Source: Algoriphagus sp.
GTDB lineage: Bacteria > Bacteroidota > Bacteroidia > Cytophagales > Cyclobacteriaceae
Direction: 5' to 3'
Length of the DNA: 64,000 bases
NCBI GenBank assembly: GCA_029945945.1
Contig: JAQSDM010000005.1
Span: forward strand, 558,001 to 622,000
Part shown: one piece after another, positions 44,089-51,884 of the stretch
Layout of the letters: the number at the start of each line of letters is the position of its first letter
Position numbering within the stretch: position 1 is the first letter of the stretch
Notes under the pieces: generated by a model
What the model was told of the DNA's origin: nothing
Databases searched by the model: none
The model's input: the letters and a program-made list of their open reading frames with translations, nothing else
Made by a program: the position numbers and the translations under genes

Positions 44089-44141
44089 GTAAGGGCATGT
44101 CGGATGTCGGTTGTCGGATGTCCGATGACTGGCAAGAGCCG

Positions 44142-44223
44142 AGAGCCAAGAAACAAGACGGAACAAAGTTTACATATAGATTAATCAAAAACAGGCTTTC
44201 TGGGATCAGGAAGCCTGTTTTGG
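44142..44223 (+). terminator. Direct repeat copy 2 with terminator
   Basis: Second copy of the 85-bp block: TTAATCAAAAACAGGCTTTCT with partner AGGAAGCCTGTTTT (arms 44188-44201 and 44208-44221). More extended stem than copy 1. Preceded by a GTCGGATGTCGGTTGTCGG word block (44097-44128). Confidence 0.78.
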
Positions 44224-44277
44224 TTTTATATGTTTCTAGTTATTTCCACTGAAAGCATTAAAGTTGGAAGTTCACAA

Positions 44278-44385
44278 GAGCCAACTATGGACTATGGTCT
44301 ATAACCTATGGACTCTTTTGCTATGGACTATCTACTATGGTCTTTTTTGCTGAGGACCGTCGACCGTGGTCTGTTGACCAACAAA
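44278..44385. repeat. CTATGGACTATGG and GTCGACCGTGGTC word block
   Basis: A run of about six CTATGG-containing words (ACTATGGACTATGGTCTATAACC and others), then GACCGTCGACCGTGGTCTGTTGACC. It is located downstream of the DUF6807 gene. Confidence 0.65.
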
Positions 44386-44386
44386 A

Positions 44387-45469
44387 CTACCTCTCCGAAA
44401 ATCCTTTAAAGTCCTCATTCAACACTTCATCCGTAGCGGCATCTCCCGAATAGACGACAACCCTGTATCGGAAAGTCACCGATTCCCCATCTGCCAGTTT
44501 GAAGTTCAATTCCTCTTTTCCCTCGCTCATTGCTTTTTGCCCCAGGGTGTTTGCTGCAAAAAGTCCATAGCCTCTTGCATGCCAATAGGTGGGATAGCCG
44601 GGATTTTGGGGGTGATCGAGGATAGCGATTCCAACCTTTTCACCTTGGATTTCGCCGGATAGATTCACCCATTTTCCGCGCGTTCCCCAGACATCATCTC
44701 CTTCGATTCCTTCGCTGCTTCGGTACATTCCGGTGACACCCTCGTTATTCAGAGTTGGTACAGCCGTGGCAATTCCACTCGCATCCGTGAAAATCTCCGG
44801 TTTGTCGGAAGGATGCTCCAACTCCCGAGCCACACGGATTCCCAGCATTCCTTCTTTATTGTCTTTGAAAGAAACGGCCTGACCATGCGCAGTAAGGGTA
44901 GTGATTCGATCAATCACTCGTTTTCCGCCTTCCGAACTGAAAATAAACACCGTATTCTCTTTCAGTAAAATCCTTCCATCCGGGGCTACCCAATCCATTG
45001 CTACTTCCAGTTCGGCACCGTCCGCGCCTACATGGGTATTCAGGATCTCGGTATGGACGATCGTGCCGTAACCGCTCTTTTTATCTTCAGGAATCGCGTC
45101 GGAATTATTCCAAAAATCCAGCCCATTCACGTCTCCGTAATTGAACCATAGTCCGACATGATGCGGATGATCCACTCGTTCTCCCGGTCGGGGAGCAAGT
45201 GGAAAACCTCGCGTCAGATCGTGGCCACCGGCAGATTTGATCGGATAAAGCACAGGTTTGGCAATGGTCTCGGGATAGAGATAGGCGGTGAAAAGTTCCC
45301 CGTTGACCAGGACTTCTACCTTCTTTTCCGCATCATTTCTCACCAGTGTAACTGAATCAGCTTCCATTGAATCTTCAGGATTTGCTCCGTTTCCACCCGT
45401 GCAGGCCGAAAAGGAAGTAGCTATTATAATCAGGTAGGCCCAAAGGCCGGTCTTTGATTGGGTTGACAT
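44387..45469 (-). CDS. DUF6807 (PmoA-like annotated) lipoprotein
   Basis: 360 residues from the ATG ending at 45469; a longer frame to 45577 is spacer-derived. N-terminal lipoprotein signal with a cysteine at about residue 23 (SFSAC). The domain contains the DUF6807 signatures GGHDLTRGFPLAPRPGERVDHPHHVGLWFNYGDVNG and HPQNPGYPTYWHARGYGLFAANTLG. The family is often annotated as methane oxygenase PmoA; that name is a legacy of annotation and no monooxygenase metal site is visible. Probably a periplasmic carbohydrate-related protein, consistent with its neighbouring Gfo/Idh and sugar isomerase genes. Confidence 0.8.
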   Translation of the reverse strand: MSTQSKTGLWAYLIIIATSFSACTGGNGANPEDSMEADSVTLVRNDAEKKVEVLVNGELFTAYLYPETIAKPVLYPIKSAGGHDLTRGFPLAPRPGERVDHPHHVGLWFNYGDVNGLDFWNNSDAIPEDKKSGYGTIVHTEILNTHVGADGAELEVAMDWVAPDGRILLKENTVFIFSSEGGKRVIDRITTLTAHGQAVSFKDNKEGMLGIRVARELEHPSDKPEIFTDASGIATAVPTLNNEGVTGMYRSSEGIEGDDVWGTRGKWVNLSGEIQGEKVGIAILDHPQNPGYPTYWHARGYGLFAANTLGQKAMSEGKEELNFKLADGESVTFRYRVVVYSGDAATDEVLNEDFKGFSER

Positions 45470-45477
45470 AGTTGAGT

Positions 45478-45575
45478 TTTTAAAGTTGGAGGAAGGAAGT
45501 TGGAGGTTGGATCTCGGATGATTCGGCGAAGTCCAATTGTGCCAGCCGTGGACTGTTGACTGTCGTCTGCGGACC
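45478..45575. repeat. AGTTGGAGGAAGG and CCGTGGACTGTTGACTGTCGTC words
   Basis: 45478-45510 has AAAGTTGGAGGAAGGAAGTTGGAGGTTGG; 45548-45575 has the GTC/GAC palindromic words. The DUF6807 frame stays open through this spacer by chance, which gives a false longer start. Confidence 0.6.
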
Positions 45576-45641
45576 AAAATGATTATCCGCTACCCAAGCT
45601 TCAATTTGAATTGCTGCCCAAATAGCGGATCATCATTTTCC

Positions 45642-47003
45642 TCAATACTGAAACACTTTTCCCCCGGCAAGCACTTCCTGCTTTTCTTCGTCAAACGTCA
45701 CAAACTGACCGGTTCGCAAAGCGGCGGTCGTCATGATATTGGCAATGGAGTGATTGTAACCCGCCATCACATCCGCATTTGGTTTTTTGCGGGATTGCAC
45801 GCATTCCATCCAGTTTCGCATGTGAGAAGATGTGAGGTTGTCTACTCCCGTATTTGCTCCGGTTTCGGCTTTGACGGCTTCGCCCAAAGCCATTTCCGGC
45901 AGCAGGTTTTCTTTCATTCCCATGGCAGCTGCGCTGTTTTTGCTCAAACCTCCATTTGGTGAAATCATGTTGGTATCGAGGTTGAGTTCTCCTCCATTGG
46001 AGTAATAAATTTCCTTTGTGCCCCCGGCACCGTTGGTAAATCGGGAAGAATAAATCACCTGAAAACCTTTTGTTTTATCATCGAGCGGGCCATAGTCAAA
46101 GACAGCTGTCATGGTGTCAAAGTTTTGTCTCCCGTCTTTCCAAAGGTAAATCCCTCCGTTTGCAGCGACACTTCTCGGGTGTGGTAAATCTGTAAACCAG
46201 TGCACCGTATCAATCTGATGTGCCATCCACTGTCCCGGAATTCCCGAAGAAAATGGCCAGAATAAACGGAACTCCAGGTATTTTCTCGGATCCCATTCCT
46301 GCTTGGGCCGGTTCATCAGAAATCTGTCCCAGTCGGTATCTTCTTTTCGGATCTCGGAGGTCAGTTTGGGAAGCCTCCATCTGCCGGGTTGGTTGACGTT
46401 CCAGGTCATTTCGACGGCTACGATATCTCCGAATTTTCCTGCTTTGATGAAGTCATTTGCCTGATGATAGTTCAGACCGCTTCTGCGCTGGGAACCCACC
46501 TGTACGATTTTACCGGTGCGAAGTACTGCTTCTTTGGCAGCGCGATTGTCTTCCATGGTTTCGGCAAAAGGCTTTTCCACATACGCATCCCGACCAGCTT
46601 CCACCGCTTCCTTGCAATGCAACGCATGCTGAAAATCCGCCGTGCTGATGATCACAGCATCGACATCTTTGCGGTCGTAGAGTTCGTCGTTGTTGCGGCA
46701 GGCAGCGATCGAGAGCCCGGCTTTTTCCTTTATGTACGCCTGACATTCGTCTCTCCTTCTGCTCCAGATATCCGAAACAGCGGTGAATTCGAAGTTCATT
46801 TCCTTGGCATGAACAAGCATTGCCGGGATCAGGGCATGTTTTGCACGATCGGAAAAACCCACAATGCCGACATTGACCCGGTCATTGGCTCCGATGATTT
46901 TACTGTAGCTGCTGGCGGGAAAAGCCAAAGCTCCCATGCCCACTCCCGCGGTGGTCAGGGCTGATTTTTTGAGAAAGTCTCTTCTGGAATTATCTTGTTT
47001 CAT
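45642..47003 (-). CDS. Tat-exported Gfo/Idh/MocA family oxidoreductase
   Basis: A 453-residue protein with a twin-arginine signal (NSRRDFLKKSALTTAGVGMG) and so exported folded with its cofactor. The Rossmann region VNVGIVGFSDRAKHALIPA, the YVEKPFAETME motif (EKP lysine) at about residue 130, and a C-terminal substrate domain with QWMAHQIDTVHWFTDLPHPRS are as expected for this family, which dominates sugar-modifying gene sets in Bacteroidota. Adjacent genes for a DUF6807 protein and a Tat-exported isomerase suggest a periplasmic sugar conversion pathway. Confidence 0.85.
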   Translation of the reverse strand: MKQDNSRRDFLKKSALTTAGVGMGALAFPASSYSKIIGANDRVNVGIVGFSDRAKHALIPAMLVHAKEMNFEFTAVSDIWSRRRDECQAYIKEKAGLSIAACRNNDELYDRKDVDAVIISTADFQHALHCKEAVEAGRDAYVEKPFAETMEDNRAAKEAVLRTGKIVQVGSQRRSGLNYHQANDFIKAGKFGDIVAVEMTWNVNQPGRWRLPKLTSEIRKEDTDWDRFLMNRPKQEWDPRKYLEFRLFWPFSSGIPGQWMAHQIDTVHWFTDLPHPRSVAANGGIYLWKDGRQNFDTMTAVFDYGPLDDKTKGFQVIYSSRFTNGAGGTKEIYYSNGGELNLDTNMISPNGGLSKNSAAAMGMKENLLPEMALGEAVKAETGANTGVDNLTSSHMRNWMECVQSRKKPNADVMAGYNHSIANIMTTAALRTGQFVTFDEEKQEVLAGGKVFQY

Positions 47004-47035
47004 GGTGTTTTGGGTTTATGGTGATTGGGATTAAG

Positions 47036-47262
47036 GGTTAGGGGTTGGGGAAAAGGGAAAAGAGATTAGGAGATTAGAGATAGGAGATTAGAGATAGAGA
47101 GATAGGAGATAAGAGATAAAGAGATAGGAGATTAGAGATAGAGAGATAGGAGATAAAGAGATAAGAGTTAGAGGATATGAGTCTAACGTCTTTTGTCTAA
47201 CTTCTTGTGTCTTGTATCTAGAGTCTAATGTCTTGTATCTAATATCTTGCTTCTTGTTTCTA
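47036..47262. repeat. Long AGAGATAGGAGATTAG tract facing a TCTTGTATCTAGAGTCTAATG tract
   Basis: 47058-47170 is nearly pure purine words (GAGATAGGAGATTAGAGATAGAGAGATAGG and variants). 47180-47262 is the pyrimidine counterpart (GTCTAACGTC, TGTCTTGTATCTAGAGTC). The two arms are partly complementary, so the spacer could form a long imperfect hairpin between the two Tat-substrate genes. Confidence 0.7.
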
Positions 47263-47264
47263 GT

Positions 47265-48155
47265 TTATACCTTGGATTCTTTGACCAATTCATTAAACAA
47301 ATCAAGCTGTTCTTTTAGGGCGGCGATGCGATCTACTGGTTGAGTTCGCGCTTCGAGCAGGATCCATCCTTCGTATTTCATTTCATTGAAAAGCCTGAAA
47401 AGCTCGGGATAGGGATAATCGCCTACATTGAATTCGCGGACATGCACCGTATCCCCAAACCATTTTTTCACGCTGTGAAAATTGGCTTCAAGACCGGGAG
47501 GGAGCAGATCTTCTGCATTGCAATTCCAGCAGATTTTGACATTCGGCTCAGTCACCTGATCAAAGATCGCTTTCATAGTAGGCAGTTCCTGAGTCAGATG
47601 TCCATGCACTTCCACCCGGATCAACTGCCCATAATCTTGGGCAAATTTCCCGACTTCGTTGAAGGAAGCGGCGATTTGTGCGATGGTCCTTTCCTTCGGA
47701 ATTCCCTCGGGAAGGTTGTTTGGTTTCACTTTCAAGCCGGTTGCGCCGATGTCCTGGCAAAGCTTGATGTAGGCTTTTGTCCCTTCGATATTTTCTTTGA
47801 GTTTGGCCGGGTCAGGGCTGTGGTATTCGTAGTTACTTCCATAGCCAAGACAGGTCACCGGACTATCAGCAAATCGCTTTTTGACTTCGGCTCTTTGGGA
47901 AGCGCTGAGATTGGTTTCCACCGCATGGGCATGCTGAGTTCGGAGTTCTACGCCCAAAACGCCCGTTTTTTCACAATTGCCAATCAAAGTCGGAAGATCC
48001 CAATCCTTGGCCCATTCGTAGGTGACGAGCCCAAATTGCATCTTGGATCTTTTCTGAGTGGAAAAAGCCGGAATCAGGGGAAGGGCGGCAAAACCCACTC
48101 CGGCAGCGATTGATTTCTGAAGAAAGCCTCTTCTGGATAAGTCCTTTTCTATCAT
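47265..48155 (-). CDS. Tat-exported sugar phosphate isomerase/epimerase-like TIM barrel
   Basis: 296 residues with twin-arginine signal (LSRRGFLQKSIAAGVGFAALPLIPAF). The TIM-barrel region shows QFGLVTYEWAKDWDLP, GVLGVELRTQHAHAVE, ACIKLCQDIGATGLKVK-type strands, VEVHGHL, ICWNCNAEDLL and WILLEARTQPVD, typical of xylose isomerase-like TIM barrels (PF01261). The conserved glutamate and histidine in VEVHGHL would bind metal. Substrate is unknown. Probably co-functional with the exported Gfo/Idh enzyme downstream, although a long repeat separates them. Confidence 0.82.
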   Translation of the reverse strand: MIEKDLSRRGFLQKSIAAGVGFAALPLIPAFSTQKRSKMQFGLVTYEWAKDWDLPTLIGNCEKTGVLGVELRTQHAHAVETNLSASQRAEVKKRFADSPVTCLGYGSNYEYHSPDPAKLKENIEGTKAYIKLCQDIGATGLKVKPNNLPEGIPKERTIAQIAASFNEVGKFAQDYGQLIRVEVHGHLTQELPTMKAIFDQVTEPNVKICWNCNAEDLLPPGLEANFHSVKKWFGDTVHVREFNVGDYPYPELFRLFNEMKYEGWILLEARTQPVDRIAALKEQLDLFNELVKESKV

Positions 48156-48232
48156 ATAGTTAATTATAGGGATAAAAAATCGTAGATGAATCCCTGTTGG
48201 GCTTTAATCTTCGGAATCGATTGAGGAAAAAT

Positions 48233-48535
48233 GGATTTCGGATTTGTGATTTCGGATTTATGATTTCCCCTCCAAGGTCTGTGTCCTCACAGATATTTAA
48301 TTTTTTTTTTCACCGCAAAGTCCGCGAAGGACCGCAAAGAAGTCAGCTTATCCTTTGAGGTTTTTAGAACCTAGAAGGATTTTTTTACTTACCACAAAGT
48401 CCACAAAAGAGAACAAAGAGTTTTCCCGCCACGGCACAAGGTCCCAGCGATATGCAACTCCGCCAGAAAAAAACTCCTTGAATCTCGGTGCCTTCCTCCG
48501 TGCAACTCTGTGTAACTAAAAACCCACTTTAATCA
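48233..48535. repeat. TTTCGGATTTGTGATTTCGG and CGCAAAGTCCGCGAAGG word blocks
   Basis: 48233-48280 has tandem TTTCGGATTTRTGATTT words. 48308-48430 has CACCGCAAAGTCCGCGAAGGACCGCAAAG and CCACAAAGTCCACAAAAGAG. 48470-48525 has GTGCCTTCCTCCGTGCAACTC. It is non-coding and lies just upstream of the sigma-factor promoter. Confidence 0.65.
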
Positions 48536-48555
48536 AAAATAATTAAATCACCTCG

Positions 48556-48581
48556 TAGGGGTAAACCGGATTTCAGTTGTC
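48556..48581 (+). promoter_or_regulatory. Inferred ECF promoter, copy A (sigma gene)
   Basis: TAGGGGTAA at 48556-48564, exactly 12 bases, then TTGTC at 48577-48581; the ATG follows 54 bases later. The same boxes with the same spacing precede the genes at 52202 and 53712. Presence before the sigma gene suggests autoregulation. Confidence 0.7.
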
Positions 48582-48635
48582 TTATTTCAAAAAGAAACCA
48601 AAATCCTATCTTGCATCGAAAGCATATTCTACTCC

Positions 48636-49217
48636 ATGCAGGAATCAGATCAGGCCGTTTTTTTTGCAATCCGATCAGGCCAAATCCCTGCCTTTGAAAT
48701 GCTTTTCAAAACCTACTATCAGCCGCTTTGCCGCTATGCCAATAGCTACCTGAAAGATCCGGACGGGGCTGAGGAGATCGTGCAAAATGCATTTATTGGA
48801 TTTTGGGAAAAGCGTGATTCGATTTCTATCGAAAACTCGGTCAAGGCCTACTTGTATCGGGCGATCCGAAATTCCTGCTTGAACGAACTGAAACACGAGC
48901 AAGTAAAGCAGCGCTACCTGGCCAACGAGTCTTTCAAGGGAGAAAAGATATCTGAGCCTGCTGACCAACTTGCCATTCACGAAGAGTTGGAAGATAAAAT
49001 CCGGGCGGCAATTCAGACCCTTCCTGAGCAATGCCGGTTGATCTTCACTATGAGCAGATTCGAGGAGTTGAAGTATCAGGAAATTGCAGATCAGCTAAAT
49101 TTATCCGTCAAAACAGTCGAGAATCAAATGGGTAAGGCGCTGAAATTGATGCGCGTCCAATTGAAAGAATATTTACCACTGATAGCGATTTTGATGAACC
49201 GATTGTTGGAGCCATGA
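48636..49217 (+). CDS. RNA polymerase sigma-70 factor, ECF subfamily (FecI-like)
   Basis: 193 residues with region 2 (FKTYYQPLCRYANSYLKDPDGAEEIVQNAFIGFWEKR, about 24-61) and region 4 (LPEQCRLIFTMSRFEELKYQEIADQLNLSVKTVENQMGKALKLMR, about 128-175). This is the Bacteroidota-type ECF sigma factor usually paired with FecR. The FecR gene overlaps its stop by four bases (ATGA), so they are coupled. Bound TAGGGGTAA-N12-TTGTC promoters are inferred at its own gene and at two downstream genes. Confidence 0.93.
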   Translation: MQESDQAVFFAIRSGQIPAFEMLFKTYYQPLCRYANSYLKDPDGAEEIVQNAFIGFWEKRDSISIENSVKAYLYRAIRNSCLNELKHEQVKQRYLANESFKGEKISEPADQLAIHEELEDKIRAAIQTLPEQCRLIFTMSRFEELKYQEIADQLNLSVKTVENQMGKALKLMRVQLKEYLPLIAILMNRLLEP

Positions 49218-50188
49218 GCATGCGGGAAGAGGAATATATCGAAGATCTGATCGGCAAATTCGTAGTCGGTGAAGCTTCTGAGGAGGAAATCCTGGAGCTG
49301 GAGAAATGGTCTGCCCTGACTCCGGAAAATCAGAAATACCTCGATGATTCGCTGTTGATTTTTGAAAGAGCGCAACTTTCGGATCAGCCGGATTTTGATG
49401 CTGAAAAGGCCTGGGAAAATGTAAAAAGCCGCATCACCGGAAATGACCGGAAAGCCTCCTTTTTCCTGCCTGTTTGGGGAATCGCAGCAGGTTTAGCGTT
49501 AATATTCTCTCTTTCTTTCCTGTTGTACAGTCAATTTTTCAAGCCTGAGGAATTTCAGTTTGTAAGTGAAAACGAAGTGGTCACTCAAGCTTTGCCTGAT
49601 CAGACTGAGATCTCCCTCAATCAGAATTCCCATGTGGAAGTGGTGTACAATGAACGGAAAAAAACCGGCCGGATTCATCTCACGGGCGAGGTTTTGGTCA
49701 GCATTCCTGATTCGAAAAAAGTGGATTGGATCGTCCAAACCGGGAATTTATTGATTGAGGATATTGGGACGGTATTTCATGTCAAGGCCTATCCGGATAG
49801 TGAAACTGTGGAAGTCACGGTTCAAGAGGGAATGGTCAGATTTTTCACCGAGACTCAACTTGGGATTACCCTTCACCCGGGGGAAAAAGGAACCTACAAC
49901 AAGGCAAAGGATGAGTTTCTCAAAGCCGAAGCCGATATCAACGTCACCGCTTTTAAGACGCGAAACTTCTCTTTCTTTGAGGAGGAATTGAGCAAGGTGG
50001 TGGCGGATCTGATGGCGGTTTATGAAACGGAGATCATTCTCGATGGGAACATCGCGTCCTGTAAAATCACTGTCGATTTTGCAAATGAAGATCTGGAAAC
50101 CATCCTTGCTATCATCGCAGAAACTATGTCGCTGGAGATTGTCACCGAAGGCGACCAAATCAGAATCAGCGGGGATGGGTGTTTTTAA
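49214..50188 (+). CDS. FecR-type anti-sigma factor
   Basis: 324 residues. A short cytoplasmic N-terminal helical region (EDLIGKFVVGEASEEEILELEKWSAL) binds sigma; one membrane segment lies at about residues 86-106 (FFLPVWGIAAGLALIFSLSFLLYSQF); the periplasmic FecR domain (about 115-225, QALPDQTEISLNQNSHVEVVYNE, TGEVLVSI, GTVFHVKAYPDSETVEVTVQEGMVRF) and a C-terminal DUF4974-like region (FEEELSKVVADLMAVYETEIILDG) complete the family layout. It holds or activates the sigma factor according to an outer-membrane signal. Its 3' end overlaps the start of the STN-domain gene. Confidence 0.92.
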   Translation: MSMREEEYIEDLIGKFVVGEASEEEILELEKWSALTPENQKYLDDSLLIFERAQLSDQPDFDAEKAWENVKSRITGNDRKASFFLPVWGIAAGLALIFSLSFLLYSQFFKPEEFQFVSENEVVTQALPDQTEISLNQNSHVEVVYNERKKTGRIHLTGEVLVSIPDSKKVDWIVQTGNLLIEDIGTVFHVKAYPDSETVEVTVQEGMVRFFTETQLGITLHPGEKGTYNKAKDEFLKAEADINVTAFKTRNFSFFEEELSKVVADLMAVYETEIILDGNIASCKITVDFANEDLETILAIIAETMSLEIVTEGDQIRISGDGCF

Positions 50189-51884
50189 TTTTTGGTCAAC
50201 AGTCCACGGTCGACGGACCTCAGCCGCCCTAATTTTATTTTCTTTTCTATTTGTATTTAAAGTATTCTCCGCCAAAGCTCAGGAGGTTCCGGTTTTGGAA
50301 AGAAAAGTCACCATTTCCGCTCAAAACGAACGGATTGACTTGCTGCTCAAGCGGATTTCGCAGGAAGCAGGATGTGTGTTTTCGTATAGCTCGTCGGCCA
50401 TTGATGTCAGCCGAAATGTCAGCGGGAATTTTACCAACCGTCCGCTTCGAGAGGTTTTGGAGGTGATTTTTGAAGGAAAAGTTCAGATTAAACAGAAAGG
50501 TGTTTATGTGATTTTGGCACCAAAGCCTTCCTCGCCCAAGGATGTTGTGATCAGCGGGTACGTGGTGGATGAGGCCGGTCAGGGTATCCGCGATGCGACC
50601 GTTTACGATCCGATCACCCTGCAATCCTCGACCACAGATGAGTTTGGTTATTTTCAGTTTGAAGTGAAAAATCCGGCGGCAGAAAATTTTGAACTCATCG
50701 TCAATAAGAAAGACTTTTCAGACACATTGCTTTTGGAAGAAAAATCCTCTTTTCAAAAGATTTTGCTGAAAGCAGAAGAGGTCAACTTCGATGAGGTAGG
50801 GAAAAACCTTGCCAGTTCAGCGAAGACCTTTTGGGCCTGGACGAAGAATTCTGTTGGATTTACCAACCTCGAAAACGTGAGGGACACCATTAATCGGGAC
50901 TTTCAGATTTCCTTGATTCCCTTCATTGGCACCAACCGAAAGCTGTCCGGTAGCGTGATAAATAACTATTCGGTCAACTTGCTGGGAGGTTTTTCCGGAG
51001 GAACAAATAAAGCCGAACTGGGTGGCTTGTTCAACATCAATAAGGGCGATATGAAGTCTGTGCAACTCGCTGGATTGTTCAATCAGGTAGGCGGTAAGGT
51101 GAAAGGATTGCAGATGGCGGGACTCATTAATGCAACACTTGACTCGGTAGATGCCGTGCAGGTGGCAGGTTTGGTCAATTTCACCACCGGAAATGTCAAT
51201 GGATTGCAGTTGGCGGGGGTAATGAATATGACCACTTCAAATCTTCAAGGAACGCAGGTGGCCGGCGTAGCAAATTACACCCATCGTGATGTCACCGGAG
51301 CGCAAGTCAGCGGGATTCTGAACATAGCGCGAAATGTGGTCGGCTCCCAGTTCGGACTTTTCAACTATTCAGACAGTATACAGGGCGTTCCGGTTGGCTT
51401 GATCAGCTTTGTCCGGCACGGCTATCACAAAGTAGAAATCGGAACGGACGAAGTTCTTCCGATAAATATTTCCCTGCGAACCGGCACCAGATCGTTTTAC
51501 AACATGATTTTTGCGGGGGTGAGACCGGAACAGGCGGATTCTGTAACCTGGGCATTTGGCTATGGAATCGGCACTTCGCCAAAGTTGGGCAAGAAAACCT
51601 TCCTGAATATCGAGCTGAGTTCGGAGCAATTGATCAAAGGAAACGTGGCAGCGCTTAATCTGGTGAACAGGGCTTATTTTGGTTTTGACTACCAGCTTGC
51701 CAAAGGATTTGGGCTCTTTGCCGGCCCAACTTTAAACTACCGGGTTTTCGACAGTTCCTACACTGATCACCCTAAGTTGTTTACCAATTCCGGTCCAACG
51801 ATTCAGTCCGAAAAGTTCTATTCGACGAATGACATCGCAACGCAGCTTTGGTGGGGATTCAGGGCAGGAGTGAGGTTTTTTTAG
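50175..51884 (+). CDS. STN / carboxypeptidase-like / LA_2272-repeat protein
   Basis: 569 residues from the ATG at 50175, which overlaps the FecR gene by 14 bases. The signal peptide's N-region (NFWSTVHGRR) is encoded by a GTC/GAC-type spacer repeat, then ALILFSFLFVFKVFSAKAQ. After cleavage: STN domain (about 38-115, RIDLLLKRISQEAGCVFSYSS), a carboxypeptidase-regulatory-like beta domain (about 118-200, VVISGYVVDEAGQGIRDATVYD), then LA_2272 surface repeats of 16 residues (about 290-430, GLFNQVGGKVKGLQMAG and similar) and a barrel-like C-terminus ending GVRFF. STN domains pass signals to FecR, so this protein is the likely sensor. It has no TonB-receptor barrel, unlike usual FecA-type partners. 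Confidence 0.82.
   Translation: MGVFNFWSTVHGRRTSAALILFSFLFVFKVFSAKAQEVPVLERKVTISAQNERIDLLLKRISQEAGCVFSYSSSAIDVSRNVSGNFTNRPLREVLEVIFEGKVQIKQKGVYVILAPKPSSPKDVVISGYVVDEAGQGIRDATVYDPITLQSSTTDEFGYFQFEVKNPAAENFELIVNKKDFSDTLLLEEKSSFQKILLKAEEVNFDEVGKNLASSAKTFWAWTKNSVGFTNLENVRDTINRDFQISLIPFIGTNRKLSGSVINNYSVNLLGGFSGGTNKAELGGLFNINKGDMKSVQLAGLFNQVGGKVKGLQMAGLINATLDSVDAVQVAGLVNFTTGNVNGLQLAGVMNMTTSNLQGTQVAGVANYTHRDVTGAQVSGILNIARNVVGSQFGLFNYSDSIQGVPVGLISFVRHGYHKVEIGTDEVLPINISLRTGTRSFYNMIFAGVRPEQADSVTWAFGYGIGTSPKLGKKTFLNIELSSEQLIKGNVAALNLVNRAYFGFDYQLAKGFGLFAGPTLNYRVFDSSYTDHPKLFTNSGPTIQSEKFYSTNDIATQLWWGFRAGVRFF
50193..50225. repeat. GTCAACAGTCCACGGTCGACGG word repeat inside the STN gene
   Basis: The repeat lies within the first codons of the 50175 gene and encodes its signal-peptide N-region. 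Same word family as 45548-45575 and 44358-44385. Confidence 0.6.

Noticed and set aside
44387..45469. Methane monooxygenase subunit PmoA
   Set aside because: The family is DUF6807; the annotation name does not correspond to the membrane-bound copper enzyme, and the protein is a soluble lipoprotein.
46389..46964. Plus-strand open frame of 191 codons opposite the Tat Gfo/Idh gene
   Set aside because: Antisense shadow of a well-supported gene; its sequence has no recognisable domain or start context.
47058..47170. CRISPR-like array of purine repeats
   Set aside because: Units are short, unequal and without distinct spacers; there are no cas genes nearby. It is a word-repeat tract.
47340..48113. 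Plus-strand open frame of 257 codons opposite the isomerase gene
   Set aside because: Antisense shadow; the minus-strand gene has a Tat signal and TIM-barrel motifs and fully explains the region.
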